This document shows positions 24,067-32,556 of a stretch of DNA of 64,000 bases, piece after piece. This DNA comes from Arthrobacter pascens (GTDB lineage: Bacteria; Actinomycetota; Actinomycetes; Actinomycetales; Micrococcaceae). The stretch lies in NCBI RefSeq assembly GCF_017052465.1, contig NZ_JAFHKT010000143.1:62001-126000 (forward strand), given 5' to 3'. The translations under genes and the position numbers were made by a program. Under the pieces are notes generated by a model. The model saw only the letters and a program-made list of their open reading frames with translations, had not been told where the DNA came from and ran no database searches. Numbering within the stretch: position 1 is the stretch's first letter; each line of letters opens with the position of its first letter.

Positions 24067-25202
24067 GCCTCCCGCGCCGCTGTCGGGCCCGAGGAGGCGG
24101 CAACGGCTTCCGTCCCCGCATCCTCGGCGGCCAGCTTCGCGGCCACGCGGCCGGCATGGGTGGGCGGATCCGGGACATGGGCCGGCTTCAAGGCCGCATA
24201 TTCCTTGCGCAGCACCGGCAGCACCTCTTCGCCGAACAGGTCAAGCTGCTCAAGAACGGTCTTGAGCGGCAGGCCGGCATGGTCGATCAGGAACAGCTGG
24301 CGCTGGTAGTCGCCGAAGAACTCACGGAACGTGAGGGTCTTCTCGATGACCTCCTGCGGGCTGCCCACGGTCAGCGGAGTCTGCGACGTGAAATCCTCCA
24401 AGGACGGGCCGTGGCCGTAGACGGGGGCATTGTCGAAGTACGGCCGGAACTCCTTGACCGCGTCCTGGGAGTTCTTCCGCATGAAGAACTGCCCTCCGAG
24501 GCCAACAATCGCCTGGTCCGCCTTGCCGTGGCCGTAGTGCTCATAGCGCTCGCGGTAGAGGCCGATGAGCTGCTGGTAGTGCTCCTTGGGCCAGAAGATG
24601 TTGTTGGCGAAGAAGCCGTCGCCAAAGTAGGCGGCCACCTCGGCGATCTGCGGCGTGCGGATCGAACCGTGCCACACAAAGGGGGCGACGCCGTCGAGCG
24701 GGCGGGGCGTTGACGTGAAGTTCTGCAGCGGGGTGCGGAACTTACCGGACCAGTTCACGGTGTCCTCGTCCCAGAGCCGCCGCAGCAGGCTGTAGTTTTC
24801 GATCGCCAGTTCCACCCCGTCCTGGATGTTCTTGCCGAACCACGGGTAGACCGGCGCCGTGTTGCCCCGGCCGAGGACCAAATCCACCCGGCCGTCGGCG
24901 AGGTGCTGCAGCATGGCAAAGTCCTCGGCGATCTTCACGGGATCGTTCGTGGTGATCAGTGTGGTGGCCGTGGAGAGCGTGATGCGCTCGGTCTGGGCGG
25001 CGATGTAGGCAAGCGTGGTGGTGGGGGAGGAGGAAAAGAACGGCCGGTTGTGGTGCTCGCCGAGGGCGTAGACATCCATCCCGATTTCTTCGACCTTCTT
25101 GGCGATTGCCACCGACGCCTTGATGCGTTCGTTCTCCGTGGGCGTCCGGCCCGTCGTGGGGTCCGTGGTGATGTCGCTGACGCTGAATACGCCGATCTGC
25201 AT
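24063..25202 (-). CDS. LLM-class (luciferase-like) flavin-dependent oxidoreductase
   Basis: 379 residues. IGVFSVSDITTDPTTGRTPTENERI at the N-terminus, YALGEHHNRPFFSSSPTT, ATTLITTNDPVKIAEDFAMLQHLADGRVDLVLGRGN and GDGFFANNIFWPKEHY are typical of the bacterial-luciferase-like TIM-barrel group with FMN/F420. These enzymes oxidise varied substrates with a reduced cofactor; the substrate here is unknown. First gene of an operon with the MarR regulator. Confidence 0.87.
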   Translation of the reverse strand: MQIGVFSVSDITTDPTTGRTPTENERIKASVAIAKKVEEIGMDVYALGEHHNRPFFSSSPTTTLAYIAAQTERITLSTATTLITTNDPVKIAEDFAMLQHLADGRVDLVLGRGNTAPVYPWFGKNIQDGVELAIENYSLLRRLWDEDTVNWSGKFRTPLQNFTSTPRPLDGVAPFVWHGSIRTPQIAEVAAYFGDGFFANNIFWPKEHYQQLIGLYRERYEHYGHGKADQAIVGLGGQFFMRKNSQDAVKEFRPYFDNAPVYGHGPSLEDFTSQTPLTVGSPQEVIEKTLTFREFFGDYQRQLFLIDHAGLPLKTVLEQLDLFGEEVLPVLRKEYAALKPAHVPDPPTHAGRVAAKLAAEDAGTEAVAASSGPTAAREA

Positions 25203-25562
25203 GATGTGCCTTCCGTTATCCGAACTGTTCCGGGCTTGCTTCTACTGTACTCGATTTACATGCATTTGCATCTATCAGTTCATGTAACGTCCGGCACGGC
25301 AGGTTATTCCCGCGCTTTGGATCACGCAGCGGCATGCGGCGGCAGCCCGCGGCGGCATCGCTCGTCCGCTGAGTTAGCAGGGCATGGGGGAAGGTCTAGG
25401 ATGCAGCTGGGCAGTGAAGGGGCGCTGCCCTGGCGGGGAGGCGGCCGGGTCCATGCGGGCGCCAACCTCTACCGGGCGAAGGAGGAGCCGCCGGATATCG
25501 AATGACGACAGGGTGATGCAAATCTGATTCAGATCCTCTGAGACGCCCTGGCAGTTATGAAA
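25203..25562. other. 360-bp intergenic region with operator and no convincing gene
   Basis: Nearest the oxidoreductase lies a promoter area with the palindrome ATGCATTTGCAT (25260-25271), a likely MarR site. The remainder contains a 34-codon plus-strand frame (25401-25505) after GGGGGAAGG, but its composition is not gene-like and I do not call it. GC and codon character begin to drop here, marking the edge of the accessory patch. Confidence 0.5.
25260..25271. promoter_or_regulatory. Candidate MarR operator
   Basis: ATGCA-TT-TGCAT is an exact 12-bp inverted repeat 58 bp upstream of the oxidoreductase start, in an AT-richer stretch suited to a promoter. It would allow autoregulation of the oxidoreductase/MarR operon. 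Confidence 0.5.
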
Positions 25563-25991
25563 TCACGCATGCAGGATAGCCTCCGCAGGTAGCAGCTCCA
25601 CCCGCGTATCGGCGTGACGATGCACCAACTTCCAGCCATCGTCCTCGCGCGCGAAGACGTTGGTGACCCGGATGGCAAAATCGCTGATTTCGGAGCTGCC
25701 GCCGACCTTGGCCCTGCCCCGCTCGACAAGAACGCAATAGGCCACGTCCGTACCAACGAGCTGGCTGACCGTGTCGATATTCGTCGCCTCGCCGTCGCGG
25801 TAGTACGACGCGGCACGGTCCAACGTCTCCTCGACGTCGTCCCACCCACGGACGATGCTTCCGAAGGGGTTGCTCAAGGTAATCTCGTCCCGCCGGGAGT
25901 AGAGCTTCTTGTAGCCGTCAGCATTGCCGCGCAGTATTTGATCCAGGGCCTGCCGCAAATCCGTCAATGCCCCTTCGAAGTCCACAGTCAT
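25563..25991 (-). CDS. NTF2-like (SnoaL/DUF4440-type) protein
   Basis: 142 residues forming an alpha+beta cone: the helical N-terminus (LTDLRQALDQILRGNADGYKKLYS) is followed by GSIVRGWDDVEETLDRAASYY, and beta strands end in ITNVFAREDDGWKLVHRHADTRVE-like sequence. Such proteins are small isomerases, hydrolases or ligand binders, often of unknown substrate. No catalytic residues stand out. First gene of the less GC-biased accessory patch. Confidence 0.75.
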   Translation of the reverse strand: MTVDFEGALTDLRQALDQILRGNADGYKKLYSRRDEITLSNPFGSIVRGWDDVEETLDRAASYYRDGEATNIDTVSQLVGTDVAYCVLVERGRAKVGGSSEISDFAIRVTNVFAREDDGWKLVHRHADTRVELLPAEAILHA

Positions 25992-26224
25992 CTCCGGCCT
26001 CCAAGCACAAGATTTCCAACCGCGACTCCAATGTTCCGCCCGCGAGCGGCAAAGAACAAGACAGACATGACCCGTCTATCTGGCACCGTCCTGTTAGCGG
26101 TAGATGCGCCGCTGATTGGCAGCTTTCGCAGGGCTCTTGGCGCGCCAGGCTTGATAGGTGAATTGAACAGTCAACTCCTGGGGCCAGCCTGGGCGAACCG
26201 TCTACGGGGTAAAACTCAAGGACG

Positions 26225-26386
26225 TCATCTGGGCTGGCGTGCCTCGCCCGCAATTTGCGCTGCCTTGAGTTCCTTTATGCGTAGGCGGAGAAAAATGATG
26301 ACGAGCACCAAGGCGTAGATCGCCATGAGCGCGATTGCCGCCGTCACCACGGCGTAAAGAATCCCCAGTATTCCAAATGAAACCAC
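26225..26386 (-). CDS. Small single-pass membrane protein, 53 residues
   Basis: GTG 26386 to TGA 26225. Residues 3-33 are continuously hydrophobic (FGILGILYAVV, then ALMAIYALVLVIIF), followed by a basic/amphipathic segment RLRIKELKAAQIAGEARQPR, matching inside-positive topology for a one- or two-pass membrane peptide. A GGGGG tract lies ~6 nt before the start. No homologue is recognised; it could also be a remnant. It sits alone between the NTF2-like gene and the reductase gene. Confidence 0.5.
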   Translation of the reverse strand: MVSFGILGILYAVVTAAIALMAIYALVLVIIFLRLRIKELKAAQIAGEARQPR

Positions 26387-26447
26387 GCGAAGCCCCCAAT
26401 ATTTGTGCGTCTATTTACCAGTCCCCGAGGCTATCACTGCTCGCCAG

Positions 26448-26474
26448 TGTCAGTTTCAGAAGTCGGCTGCACAA
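26448..26474 (+). repeat. Left arm of imperfect inverted repeat around the reductase/IS remnant
   Basis: This arm begins TGTCAG and continues TTTCAGAAGTCGGCTGCACA. Its complement, with several changes, occurs at 27856-27883 (17 of 21 core positions match). The pair encloses ~1.4 kb and could be ends of a decayed mobile element. Confidence 0.45.
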
Positions 26475-26590
26475 CAACCTGCGAGCCCAGAGTTGAGACC
26501 AAAGTCGTGGGCCGGAGTTGGCGGATCTCGGGATAGGTCCCTTCACCAGCGGCATCAACGCTACAGGTGTGCGAGACCGGTCCAGCGCGG

Positions 26591-27577
26591 TCAGCCGAGG
26601 GCGTCGAGCAACTCGCGCTCGCGCTGCGCGCTGAGGCCTGCGCGCCTTTCCCGGTCCAGCCCCTGCTCGCGTTCCCAGCGCAGCGTATCGGCCAGCATCT
26701 CCGCCCGGGGCCGGTGACGCAGCCCCGCGGCGCGCGCCGAGGACCCGTCCCGGGCCGACCACCCTTCCCAACCCGGCTCGACCAACCACATCGCCAGCGA
26801 TTCGGGTCCCTTGTACTGGGCCACGCCGTTGGCGAGCAGCCACGCCGATTCGGCGTTGACCACCGGACCGGTGTGCCCGCCAACGGCGCGGCACAGCTCG
26901 ATCCACTCTCCGAACGGAACGACCGGACCGACCGCGTTGTAGGTGCCGGTGGTTCCCGTCTCCGCGGCGTCGAGCAGCCAGGCGGTGAGGTCCCTCACAT
27001 CGACTATCTGGGTCGGCATGGCCGGTGTGTCGGGGACCAGCAGGGGCCCTTGCGGATCGCGTGCGGCGCGGGCGACCCAGTAGCCGGAGCGCCCGCTGTG
27101 GTCACCCGGGCCGCCGATGAGCCCGGCTCGTGCGATGAGGAGGCGGTCGCCCACAGCGGCCGTCGACGCCTGCTCGCAAGCGACCTTCGCCTCGCCGTAC
27201 AACTCGGGATCGACCTCGCTGCGGTCAGTCGGGGCGAGCAGGGCCGTGGACTCGTCCGCCCCCGGCGTGGCGTGGGAGGCGTAGGCGTTGCCGGACGAAA
27301 TATATACCCAGTGCCCGGCCTTGCTGCCCAGCACGTCGAGTGCCCCACCAACGAAGCCCGGCTGCCATGACACCTCGACGACCGCGTCCCACAGGCGGTG
27401 GAGCAGGGGCTCGTACGCCGACGGATCGCGCCGGTCGGCGGCTACCAGTGTCGCTCCGTCCGCCACTTCTCCGCTCCCGCCACGCGCGAGGCAGGTCACC
27501 CGATGGCCGCGCTTGATCGCCTGCCGCGACAGCTCCCGACCCACCCATGCCGTTCCGCCCAGAACCAGAATCTCCAT
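26591..27577 (-). CDS. NAD(P)-dependent epimerase/reductase-like (extended SDR) protein
   Basis: 328 residues from ATG 27577. The N-terminal [20 protein letters not shown] is a Rossmann glycine motif (GGTxxxG). [11 protein letters not shown] and YISSGNAY occupy the usual strand positions, but the YxxxK site is altered ([11 protein letters not shown], which retains Y-x3-K). It resembles reductases related to isoflavone or NmrA-like proteins. The substrate is unknown. It lies inside a pair of imperfect inverted repeats with an IS110 remnant, so it may have come by transfer. Confidence 0.75.
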   Translation of the reverse strand: MEILVLGGTAWVGRELSRQAIKRGHRVTCLARGGSGEVADGATLVAADRRDPSAYEPLLHRLWDAVVEVSWQPGFVGGALDVLGSKAGHWVYISSGNAYASHATPGADESTALLAPTDRSEVDPELYGEAKVACEQASTAAVGDRLLIARAGLIGGPGDHSGRSGYWVARAARDPQGPLLVPDTPAMPTQIVDVRDLTAWLLDAAETGTTGTYNAVGPVVPFGEWIELCRAVGGHTGPVVNAESAWLLANGVAQYKGPESLAMWLVEPGWEGWSARDGSSARAAGLRHRPRAEMLADTLRWEREQGLDRERRAGLSAQRERELLDALG

Positions 27578-27598
27578 ACCGACACACAAGCACCGGGA

Positions 27599-27847
27599 TC
27601 ACCACGCGGCCAGACGGTTTCGCTGACAGCAGATGGTCAGCCGCCAGATCGATCTCAACCCTCCGGCAACGGTGGCCACTTGGTGAACGACATAGTCTCT
27701 GGTGGCCTGATCGCGGTTCATTCTGAGGGCGATTGTGCAGATGGCTTTGTTGAGTTGGCGGTCGCCGCCGCGGTTCAGGACTCGCAGACCCGCCTTTGCC
27801 GCGGCCGGCCAGTGCTCACAATCCATCTGCACAACCCCCAAAACCAC
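27599..27847 (-). pseudogene. Remnant of an IS110-family transposase (C-terminal piece)
   Basis: The frame holds RVLNRGGDRQLNKAICTIALRMNRDQATRDYV (about 27685-27784), very close to the C-terminal transposase_20 part of IS110/IS116/IS902 enzymes, where LNRGGDRQLNRAL is conserved. The N-terminal DEDD domain and most of the protein are absent, and the flanking residues are not transposase-like. It is a dead fragment and shows past insertion here. Confidence 0.7.
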
Positions 27848-27855
27848 TGCAAGGT

Positions 27856-27883
27856 TTGCGCAGTCAGCTTCTGAAAAGTGACA
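27856..27883 (+). repeat. Right arm of imperfect inverted repeat
   Basis: TTGCGCAGTCAGCTTCTGAA continues with AAAGTGACA. It is the partner of 26448-26474 in inverted orientation, just outside the IS110 remnant. The following ~140 bp up to the lipoprotein gene hold nothing recognised. Confidence 0.45.
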
Positions 27884-28020
27884 GCCAGTTGATCGTTTTA
27901 GGAATCACGCTGGGCGGTTTATGGGGGTGGCCGTGCACCGCGAAAGAGGCTCAGTCACGGTTGAGTTGCAACCCGGGGTCTTGTGTAGAACCTCCTCCCG
28001 GCCGCGCGTAGCTTCGAGGT

Positions 28021-28509
28021 ATGGGGAAACTGACCACGCTGGCAATTGCGGGAGTTGCAGTCTCCGTCGTGGGAACTGGCTGCAGCTTCCTGGGTCCAAC
28101 CACCGCTGAAACGTGTGTTGACTGGGTCTGGTTCCAAGACCCCCAGGATCAGTTCGAGCAAGCCGCCTTGGTCGCGGTCGGTAAGCCCATTCGAAGAGAC
28201 GGCCAAACCAGCATCTACGGCTACACGGCGCAGACCCACCTTGTGGAGATCGAGACCATTTTCAAAGGGGCGGCAGGACAGGACACCCTCCCCATCTCAT
28301 CGATGCCCCAGACCTGCACCGGCGGGGAGTCCTACCCCAACGGGGATCCCTTGGACACGAATCAAAGAGTCATCATTTTCGCCACGGAGCACGACAACCA
28401 GTGGTTCACAATTACCCCCCGACCAAGGGGTCATGCCGTTCGAACAGGGCATTCCTCTGCCGTTCGAACGCAGCCAGGGGGCAGCCTGACGATTATTCCG
28501 GTCGCTTGA
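28021..28509 (+). CDS. Small predicted lipoprotein, probably frameshifted near its 3' end
   Basis: 162 residues as read. The signal peptide ends in VVGTGC (Cys21), a lipobox. The mature part has a Cys pair (Cys32 and Cys100) and YTAQTHLVEIETIFKG. After the C6 run at 28415-28420 the frame becomes Arg/His/Ser-rich and overlaps the next gene. One base fewer there would instead give TPDQGVMPFEQGIPLPFER and a stop at 28487-28489, 3 bp short of the convergent gene. That ending looks more natural. No function is recognised. Confidence 0.6.
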   Translation: MGKLTTLAIAGVAVSVVGTGCSFLGPTTAETCVDWVWFQDPQDQFEQAALVAVGKPIRRDGQTSIYGYTAQTHLVEIETIFKGAAGQDTLPISSMPQTCTGGESYPNGDPLDTNQRVIIFATEHDNQWFTITPRPRGHAVRTGHSSAVRTQPGGSLTIIPVA

Positions 28510-29251
28510 GGGCCCGCTCCCAGGCCGCCTGGTTCCGGGCGACGTACGCGGCTGCGGCACGCCAGTGCTCTCCGTGCCCATTCGCATACATCTCGGCCCA
28601 TGGCTGGAATCCGCTCTCGCTGGAGTAGCGCAGGAGTTCGAACATCGCCGCGGTCCGTTCGGACATGGCGGCCGGCAACGCCCCGCACAGCGCGTCGTCC
28701 GCCCCGTACCCGTCGACGAAAGCGCGAAGTCTCATGGCAGCGGATTCGACCGGCTGCCCGTCGATGAGCATGCCGAACGACTGCGCGGCGTAGGCAAGAT
28801 CCCACAGCCGGGTGCTCGGCCCGGCACCATCCCAATCGATGAAGACCCAGCGGTCTCCCATGATGAGGTTCCAGGGCGCGAGATCGTTGTGGCACATCAG
28901 GTTCGGATTCTCCGCCGGCAGCAGCATGGTCCAGCCGCCAGGGTCCGGAATTGGCACGGTTTCGCTGACATCGTGGATGCTGCGGATCATCCTGCCGACC
29001 CGCAGCAAATCCTCGTGTCCCAGCGGCATCCGATCCAGCGCCGGCGTGCCTTCCACGTACTCGACCACATGCCGCCCGTGCCCGTCGCGACCCAGCGGCG
29101 AAGGAGCATCCACTCCGTGCGCACGGAGCACGCCAAGATAGCCCTGGACAACCGAGGTGTTATCGATCCAGGGTTTCCGCACCGTGTCACCGACGCGCAC
29201 GACACTGCCTGACGCGTTGCCTCCGGTCAGCTCTCTTTCTTCCTCACCCAT
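28493..29251 (-). CDS. Aminoglycoside phosphotransferase-family (APH) kinase-like protein
   Basis: 252 residues. The catalytic loop MCHNDLAPWNLIM (Brenner-type HxD with downstream N) and metal-binding VFIDWDGAGPSTRLWDLAYA are intact. N-terminal TVRKPWIDNTSVVQGYL replaces a typical nucleotide loop. Such proteins phosphorylate aminoglycosides, choline, homoserine or other small molecules; the general relatives are not resistance enzymes, and the substrate cannot be inferred. Convergent with the lipoprotein gene. Confidence 0.82.
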   Translation of the reverse strand: MGEEERELTGGNASGSVVRVGDTVRKPWIDNTSVVQGYLGVLRAHGVDAPSPLGRDGHGRHVVEYVEGTPALDRMPLGHEDLLRVGRMIRSIHDVSETVPIPDPGGWTMLLPAENPNLMCHNDLAPWNLIMGDRWVFIDWDGAGPSTRLWDLAYAAQSFGMLIDGQPVESAAMRLRAFVDGYGADDALCGALPAAMSERTAAMFELLRYSSESGFQPWAEMYANGHGEHWRAAAAYVARNQAAWERALKRPE

Positions 29252-29265
29252 CCCGGCTTGCTGAC

Positions 29266-32200
29266 CTACTCGGAGGCGCCCGGGGCGGCGCGGCGGCCGC
29301 TGACCTTGGGGGTCATGCCCGTGGTCCAGTCGGCGAATTCGGCATCGACGTCGTCGTCCGCGGGGGAGAACCCCGGGCGCTCCTTCAGCTCGCGCAGCAG
29401 CGCCTTTTTCTCGCGGCGCCCTTCCACGAGCCGGTACAGCACCGGAACCAGCACGAGCGTCAGGGCCGTGGAGGACACCAGGCCGCCGATGACCACGATG
29501 GCCAGCGGCTGCGAGATGAACCCGCCGCCGCCGGTGAATCCGAGCGCCATGGGGGTCAGCGCAAACACGGTGGCCAGCGCCGTCATGAGGATCGGGCGGA
29601 GGCGCTGCCGGGCCCCGTGCGTGATGGCGTCTGCGACGTTCATGGCCGGCCTGCCCGCCCGCGGTTTCCGGTACTGGTTGATCAGGTCGATCAGCACGAT
29701 GGCGTTGGTCACCACAATGCCCACCAGCATCAGCATGCCGATGAGGGCCGGCAGCCCCAGCGGAACCCGGGAGAGAAGCAGCAGGGCCACGGCGCCGGTG
29801 GCCGCAAACGGAACGGAGACCAGGAGGATCAGCGGCTGGATGAGGGACTTGAACGCTGCCACCATGATCACATACACGATGGCGATGGCGGCGAGGAGCG
29901 CGAGACCGAGCTGCCGGAAGGACTCGGCCTGCTGCGTGGTGGCGCCGCCGATTTCCGCGGTCACCCCCGCGGGAAGCACCACGGTCTTCAGCCGGTTCTG
30001 GACCTCGGTGCTCACCGCACCCAGATTGGCGCCCGACGGCGTGACGGAGACCTGCGCTGTCCGCTGGCCGTTGCTGGAGGTGATGGAGACCGGCACGTCC
30101 ACCTGCTCGACCGCAGCGACGCTGCCCAGCGGCACCGGCCCGGCGGCGCCGGGCAGCGGGATGGCGCGGACGGCCGCGATGCTCGTGAAGCGGGTGCCCT
30201 CGCCGATGCGGACAGGGAAATCGTCCGCCTCGATGCGCACGGTGCCCGCCGGGACGGGACTGATGGTGGACGCCAGGACGCCGGCCACCTGTTCCTCGTT
30301 CAGCCCCGCAGCCACTGCCTTGGCCCGGTCGACCTTCACCTGGACCACGGGCTGGCTGGCCGCCAGGTTGGTGGTCACCTCGGTACTCCCGGGGACACCG
30401 GTCATGGCGCTGACCATGGCGTCGCTGGCCTTCGTCAGGTCAGCAGATGTGGCGGCTTTGAGGGTGATGTCCACGGTGGACGACGTGCCGAAGCCGCCCT
30501 GCTGGGCTCCCACAGAGACCTTGCCCGCCCCGCTGACCTTTGCCAGCTCCGTGCGGACGGTCTCCTGGAGTTCAGCCTGCTTGGCCTTCTCGTCGGTGAC
30601 CACGGTGAAGGTGGAGTTGGAGGCGCCGGAGGAGGTGAGCGCGGTGAATCCGGCCTGGGCGTTGCCGGAGGTCACCTGGACGTCTTTGATCCCGTCGATG
30701 CCGAGCAGCACGCTTTCGAGTTTCTGCGCCGCCGCGCTGGTGTCCTGGAGGCTGGTGCCGGCGGGAAGCTCCTGCTTCACCGTCATGCTGTTCTCGCCGG
30801 AGCGTCCCAAGAGGTCCGTGGCCAGCAGGGGGGTCATGGCGGCGGTTCCGCCCAGCACCAGCACGGCCGCGATCAGCGTCAGCACGGGGTGCTTCTGGGT
30901 CTTGGTCAGGACGGGCAGGTACCCGCGCTGCAGGAGGCTGCGCTGCTCCGCCTCATGGGCCTTGGCTTCTATCTCGCGGGCGGACTGCGGGGCCGTCCCC
31001 AGGCCGCGTGATTGGGCCGGGGACTTCAGGAACCAGTAGGCGAGGACGGGAACGATCGTCAGCGACACGAGCAGCGATGACAGCAGCGCGATGGTGACGG
31101 TCAGGGCGAACGGACGGAACAGTTCGCCCGCAAGGCCGCCCACGAAGGCGATGGGCAGGAACACGGCCACCGTGGTCAGCGTCGATGCGGTGATCGCGCC
31201 GGCCACCTCGCGGATGGATGTGAGGATGGCGGTGAGCTTGGGCTCGCCATAGCTGAGGTGCCGCTTGATGTTTTCGATCACCACGATGGAGTCGTCCACC
31301 ACCCGGCCGATGGCGATGGTGAGTGCGCCCAGGGTGAGGATGTTCAGCGAGTAGCCGGTGGCCGCGAGCCCGATGAAGGTGATCAGCAGGGACAACGGAA
31401 TGGACACGGCCGTGACCAGCGTGGAGCGGACGGACATGAGGAAGACGAGGATGACGGCCACGGCGAAGCCCAGCCCGAGCAGGCCCTCCGTGGTGAGGTC
31501 CTTGATGGACTTCTCGATGAAGGGTGCCTGATCGAAGACCGGCGTGAATTTGGCGTTCGAGCCGAGCTCCGCCTCCAGCTGGGGCAGGGCGTCCTTGACC
31601 GCGTGGGAGATCGCCACGGTATCGCCCTCGGGCTTTTTGGTAACGGAGACGGCGAGGGTTTCCTTGCCGTTGGTCCGGGTGATGGAGGTCCGTGCGTCAT
31701 CGCGGATGCTGACATCAGCCACTGAACCGATGGTGGCGTTGCCTTTCGTGCCGCCGAGCGGCAGCGCCTTCACGGCGGCGACGGAGTCCACCGGGCTGCC
31801 GATCTGCAGGGACAGGCTTTGTCCCTTTTCCTCAATGGTTCCGGCCGGGACGAGGTCCCCGTTGTTGGCCAGGGCGCTACGGATGGACTGGATGGTCGCT
31901 CCGCTGGCGGCCATCTTGGCCGGGCTTGGCAGGATGCGGATGTGCCGGCTGGCGCCGCCGGTCACGTCGGCGCCGCGGACGCCGTCGATCTTTTGAAGCC
32001 GCGGGACCGTCAGCCGCTGGAGGTCGGTATTCAGCTCGCTGAGCGGCCTGTCCGAGGAGACAGCCAGGTACACGATGGGGAAGTCGCTGATGCTGCCCGC
32101 GATGGCCTGCGGCTGCACATCCTCCGGGAGCGTCCGCTTGGCATTGGAGATGGCGCGGTCGATCTGGTTGCGTGCACGGTCAAGGTCGGACCCGTAGGTG

Positions 32201-32487
32201 AACACCATGCTGATCTGGGAGACGCCGTTGCGCGACGTCGACGACGTCGATTCCAGCCCCTCGACGCCATTCAGCGCAGTTTCCAGCGGCCGGCTGACCT
32301 GCTTGTCCAAGACTTCCGGTGATGCCCCGGGCATCGACGTGATCACCGTGATCCGCGGGAACTCGACCGAGGGAATGAGCTCCTGCTTCAGCGAGGACAT
32401 GGTGATCACGCCGAATACCGAGGCAAAGACGGTAATGAGCGCGATCAGTGCGCGGTTGCCGAGGGAAAGACTGGCCAGCCGGAACAT
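29266..32487 (-). CDS. RND-superfamily efflux permease (HAE type)
   Basis: 1073 residues. TM1 at the extreme N-terminus, a ~300-residue porter domain, TM2-6, a second porter domain and TM7-12, as in AcrB/SwrC-like pumps. Visible motifs: SSLKQELIPSVEFPRITV after TM1, and the TM4 proton-relay block AIGRVVDDSIVVIENIKRHL with the Asp pair. Family members export drugs, lipids or surfactants using the proton gradient. No membrane-fusion protein gene is adjacent, which is usual for Gram-positive SwrC-like pumps. It is likely its own transcription unit, 69 bp downstream of mqo on the same strand. Confidence 0.9.
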   Translation of the reverse strand: MFRLASLSLGNRALIALITVFASVFGVITMSSLKQELIPSVEFPRITVITSMPGASPEVLDKQVSRPLETALNGVEGLESTSSTSRNGVSQISMVFTYGSDLDRARNQIDRAISNAKRTLPEDVQPQAIAGSISDFPIVYLAVSSDRPLSELNTDLQRLTVPRLQKIDGVRGADVTGGASRHIRILPSPAKMAASGATIQSIRSALANNGDLVPAGTIEEKGQSLSLQIGSPVDSVAAVKALPLGGTKGNATIGSVADVSIRDDARTSITRTNGKETLAVSVTKKPEGDTVAISHAVKDALPQLEAELGSNAKFTPVFDQAPFIEKSIKDLTTEGLLGLGFAVAVILVFLMSVRSTLVTAVSIPLSLLITFIGLAATGYSLNILTLGALTIAIGRVVDDSIVVIENIKRHLSYGEPKLTAILTSIREVAGAITASTLTTVAVFLPIAFVGGLAGELFRPFALTVTIALLSSLLVSLTIVPVLAYWFLKSPAQSRGLGTAPQSAREIEAKAHEAEQRSLLQRGYLPVLTKTQKHPVLTLIAAVLVLGGTAAMTPLLATDLLGRSGENSMTVKQELPAGTSLQDTSAAAQKLESVLLGIDGIKDVQVTSGNAQAGFTALTSSGASNSTFTVVTDEKAKQAELQETVRTELAKVSGAGKVSVGAQQGGFGTSSTVDITLKAATSADLTKASDAMVSAMTGVPGSTEVTTNLAASQPVVQVKVDRAKAVAAGLNEEQVAGVLASTISPVPAGTVRIEADDFPVRIGEGTRFTSIAAVRAIPLPGAAGPVPLGSVAAVEQVDVPVSITSSNGQRTAQVSVTPSGANLGAVSTEVQNRLKTVVLPAGVTAEIGGATTQQAESFRQLGLALLAAIAIVYVIMVAAFKSLIQPLILLVSVPFAATGAVALLLLSRVPLGLPALIGMLMLVGIVVTNAIVLIDLINQYRKPRAGRPAMNVADAITHGARQRLRPILMTALATVFALTPMALGFTGGGGFISQPLAIVVIGGLVSSTALTLVLVPVLYRLVEGRREKKALLRELKERPGFSPADDDVDAEFADWTTGMTPKVSGRRAAPGASE

Positions 32488-32556
32488 CGCTTGATCTCCT
32501 GAACGGGTTGACGGACTGTTGCCTGTGGTGGAGCCTGCCGCAACCCGGACAGGGTC

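Noticed and set aside
25401..25505. 34-codon plus-strand frame with a fair ribosome site
   Set aside because: Composition not protein-like, no homologue, and it lies in a promoter-rich gap.
26434..26590. Minus-strand frame ending GSQVVVQPTSETDTGEQ downstream of the reductase gene
   Set aside because: Most of that frame is a shadow of the reductase gene; the short tail alone is not enough for a gene and overlaps the inverted-repeat arm.
29258..31039. Long plus-strand frames opposite the RND permease (up to 593 codons)
   Set aside because: Ser/Thr/Ala-rich shadow of a clear 1073-residue RND protein.
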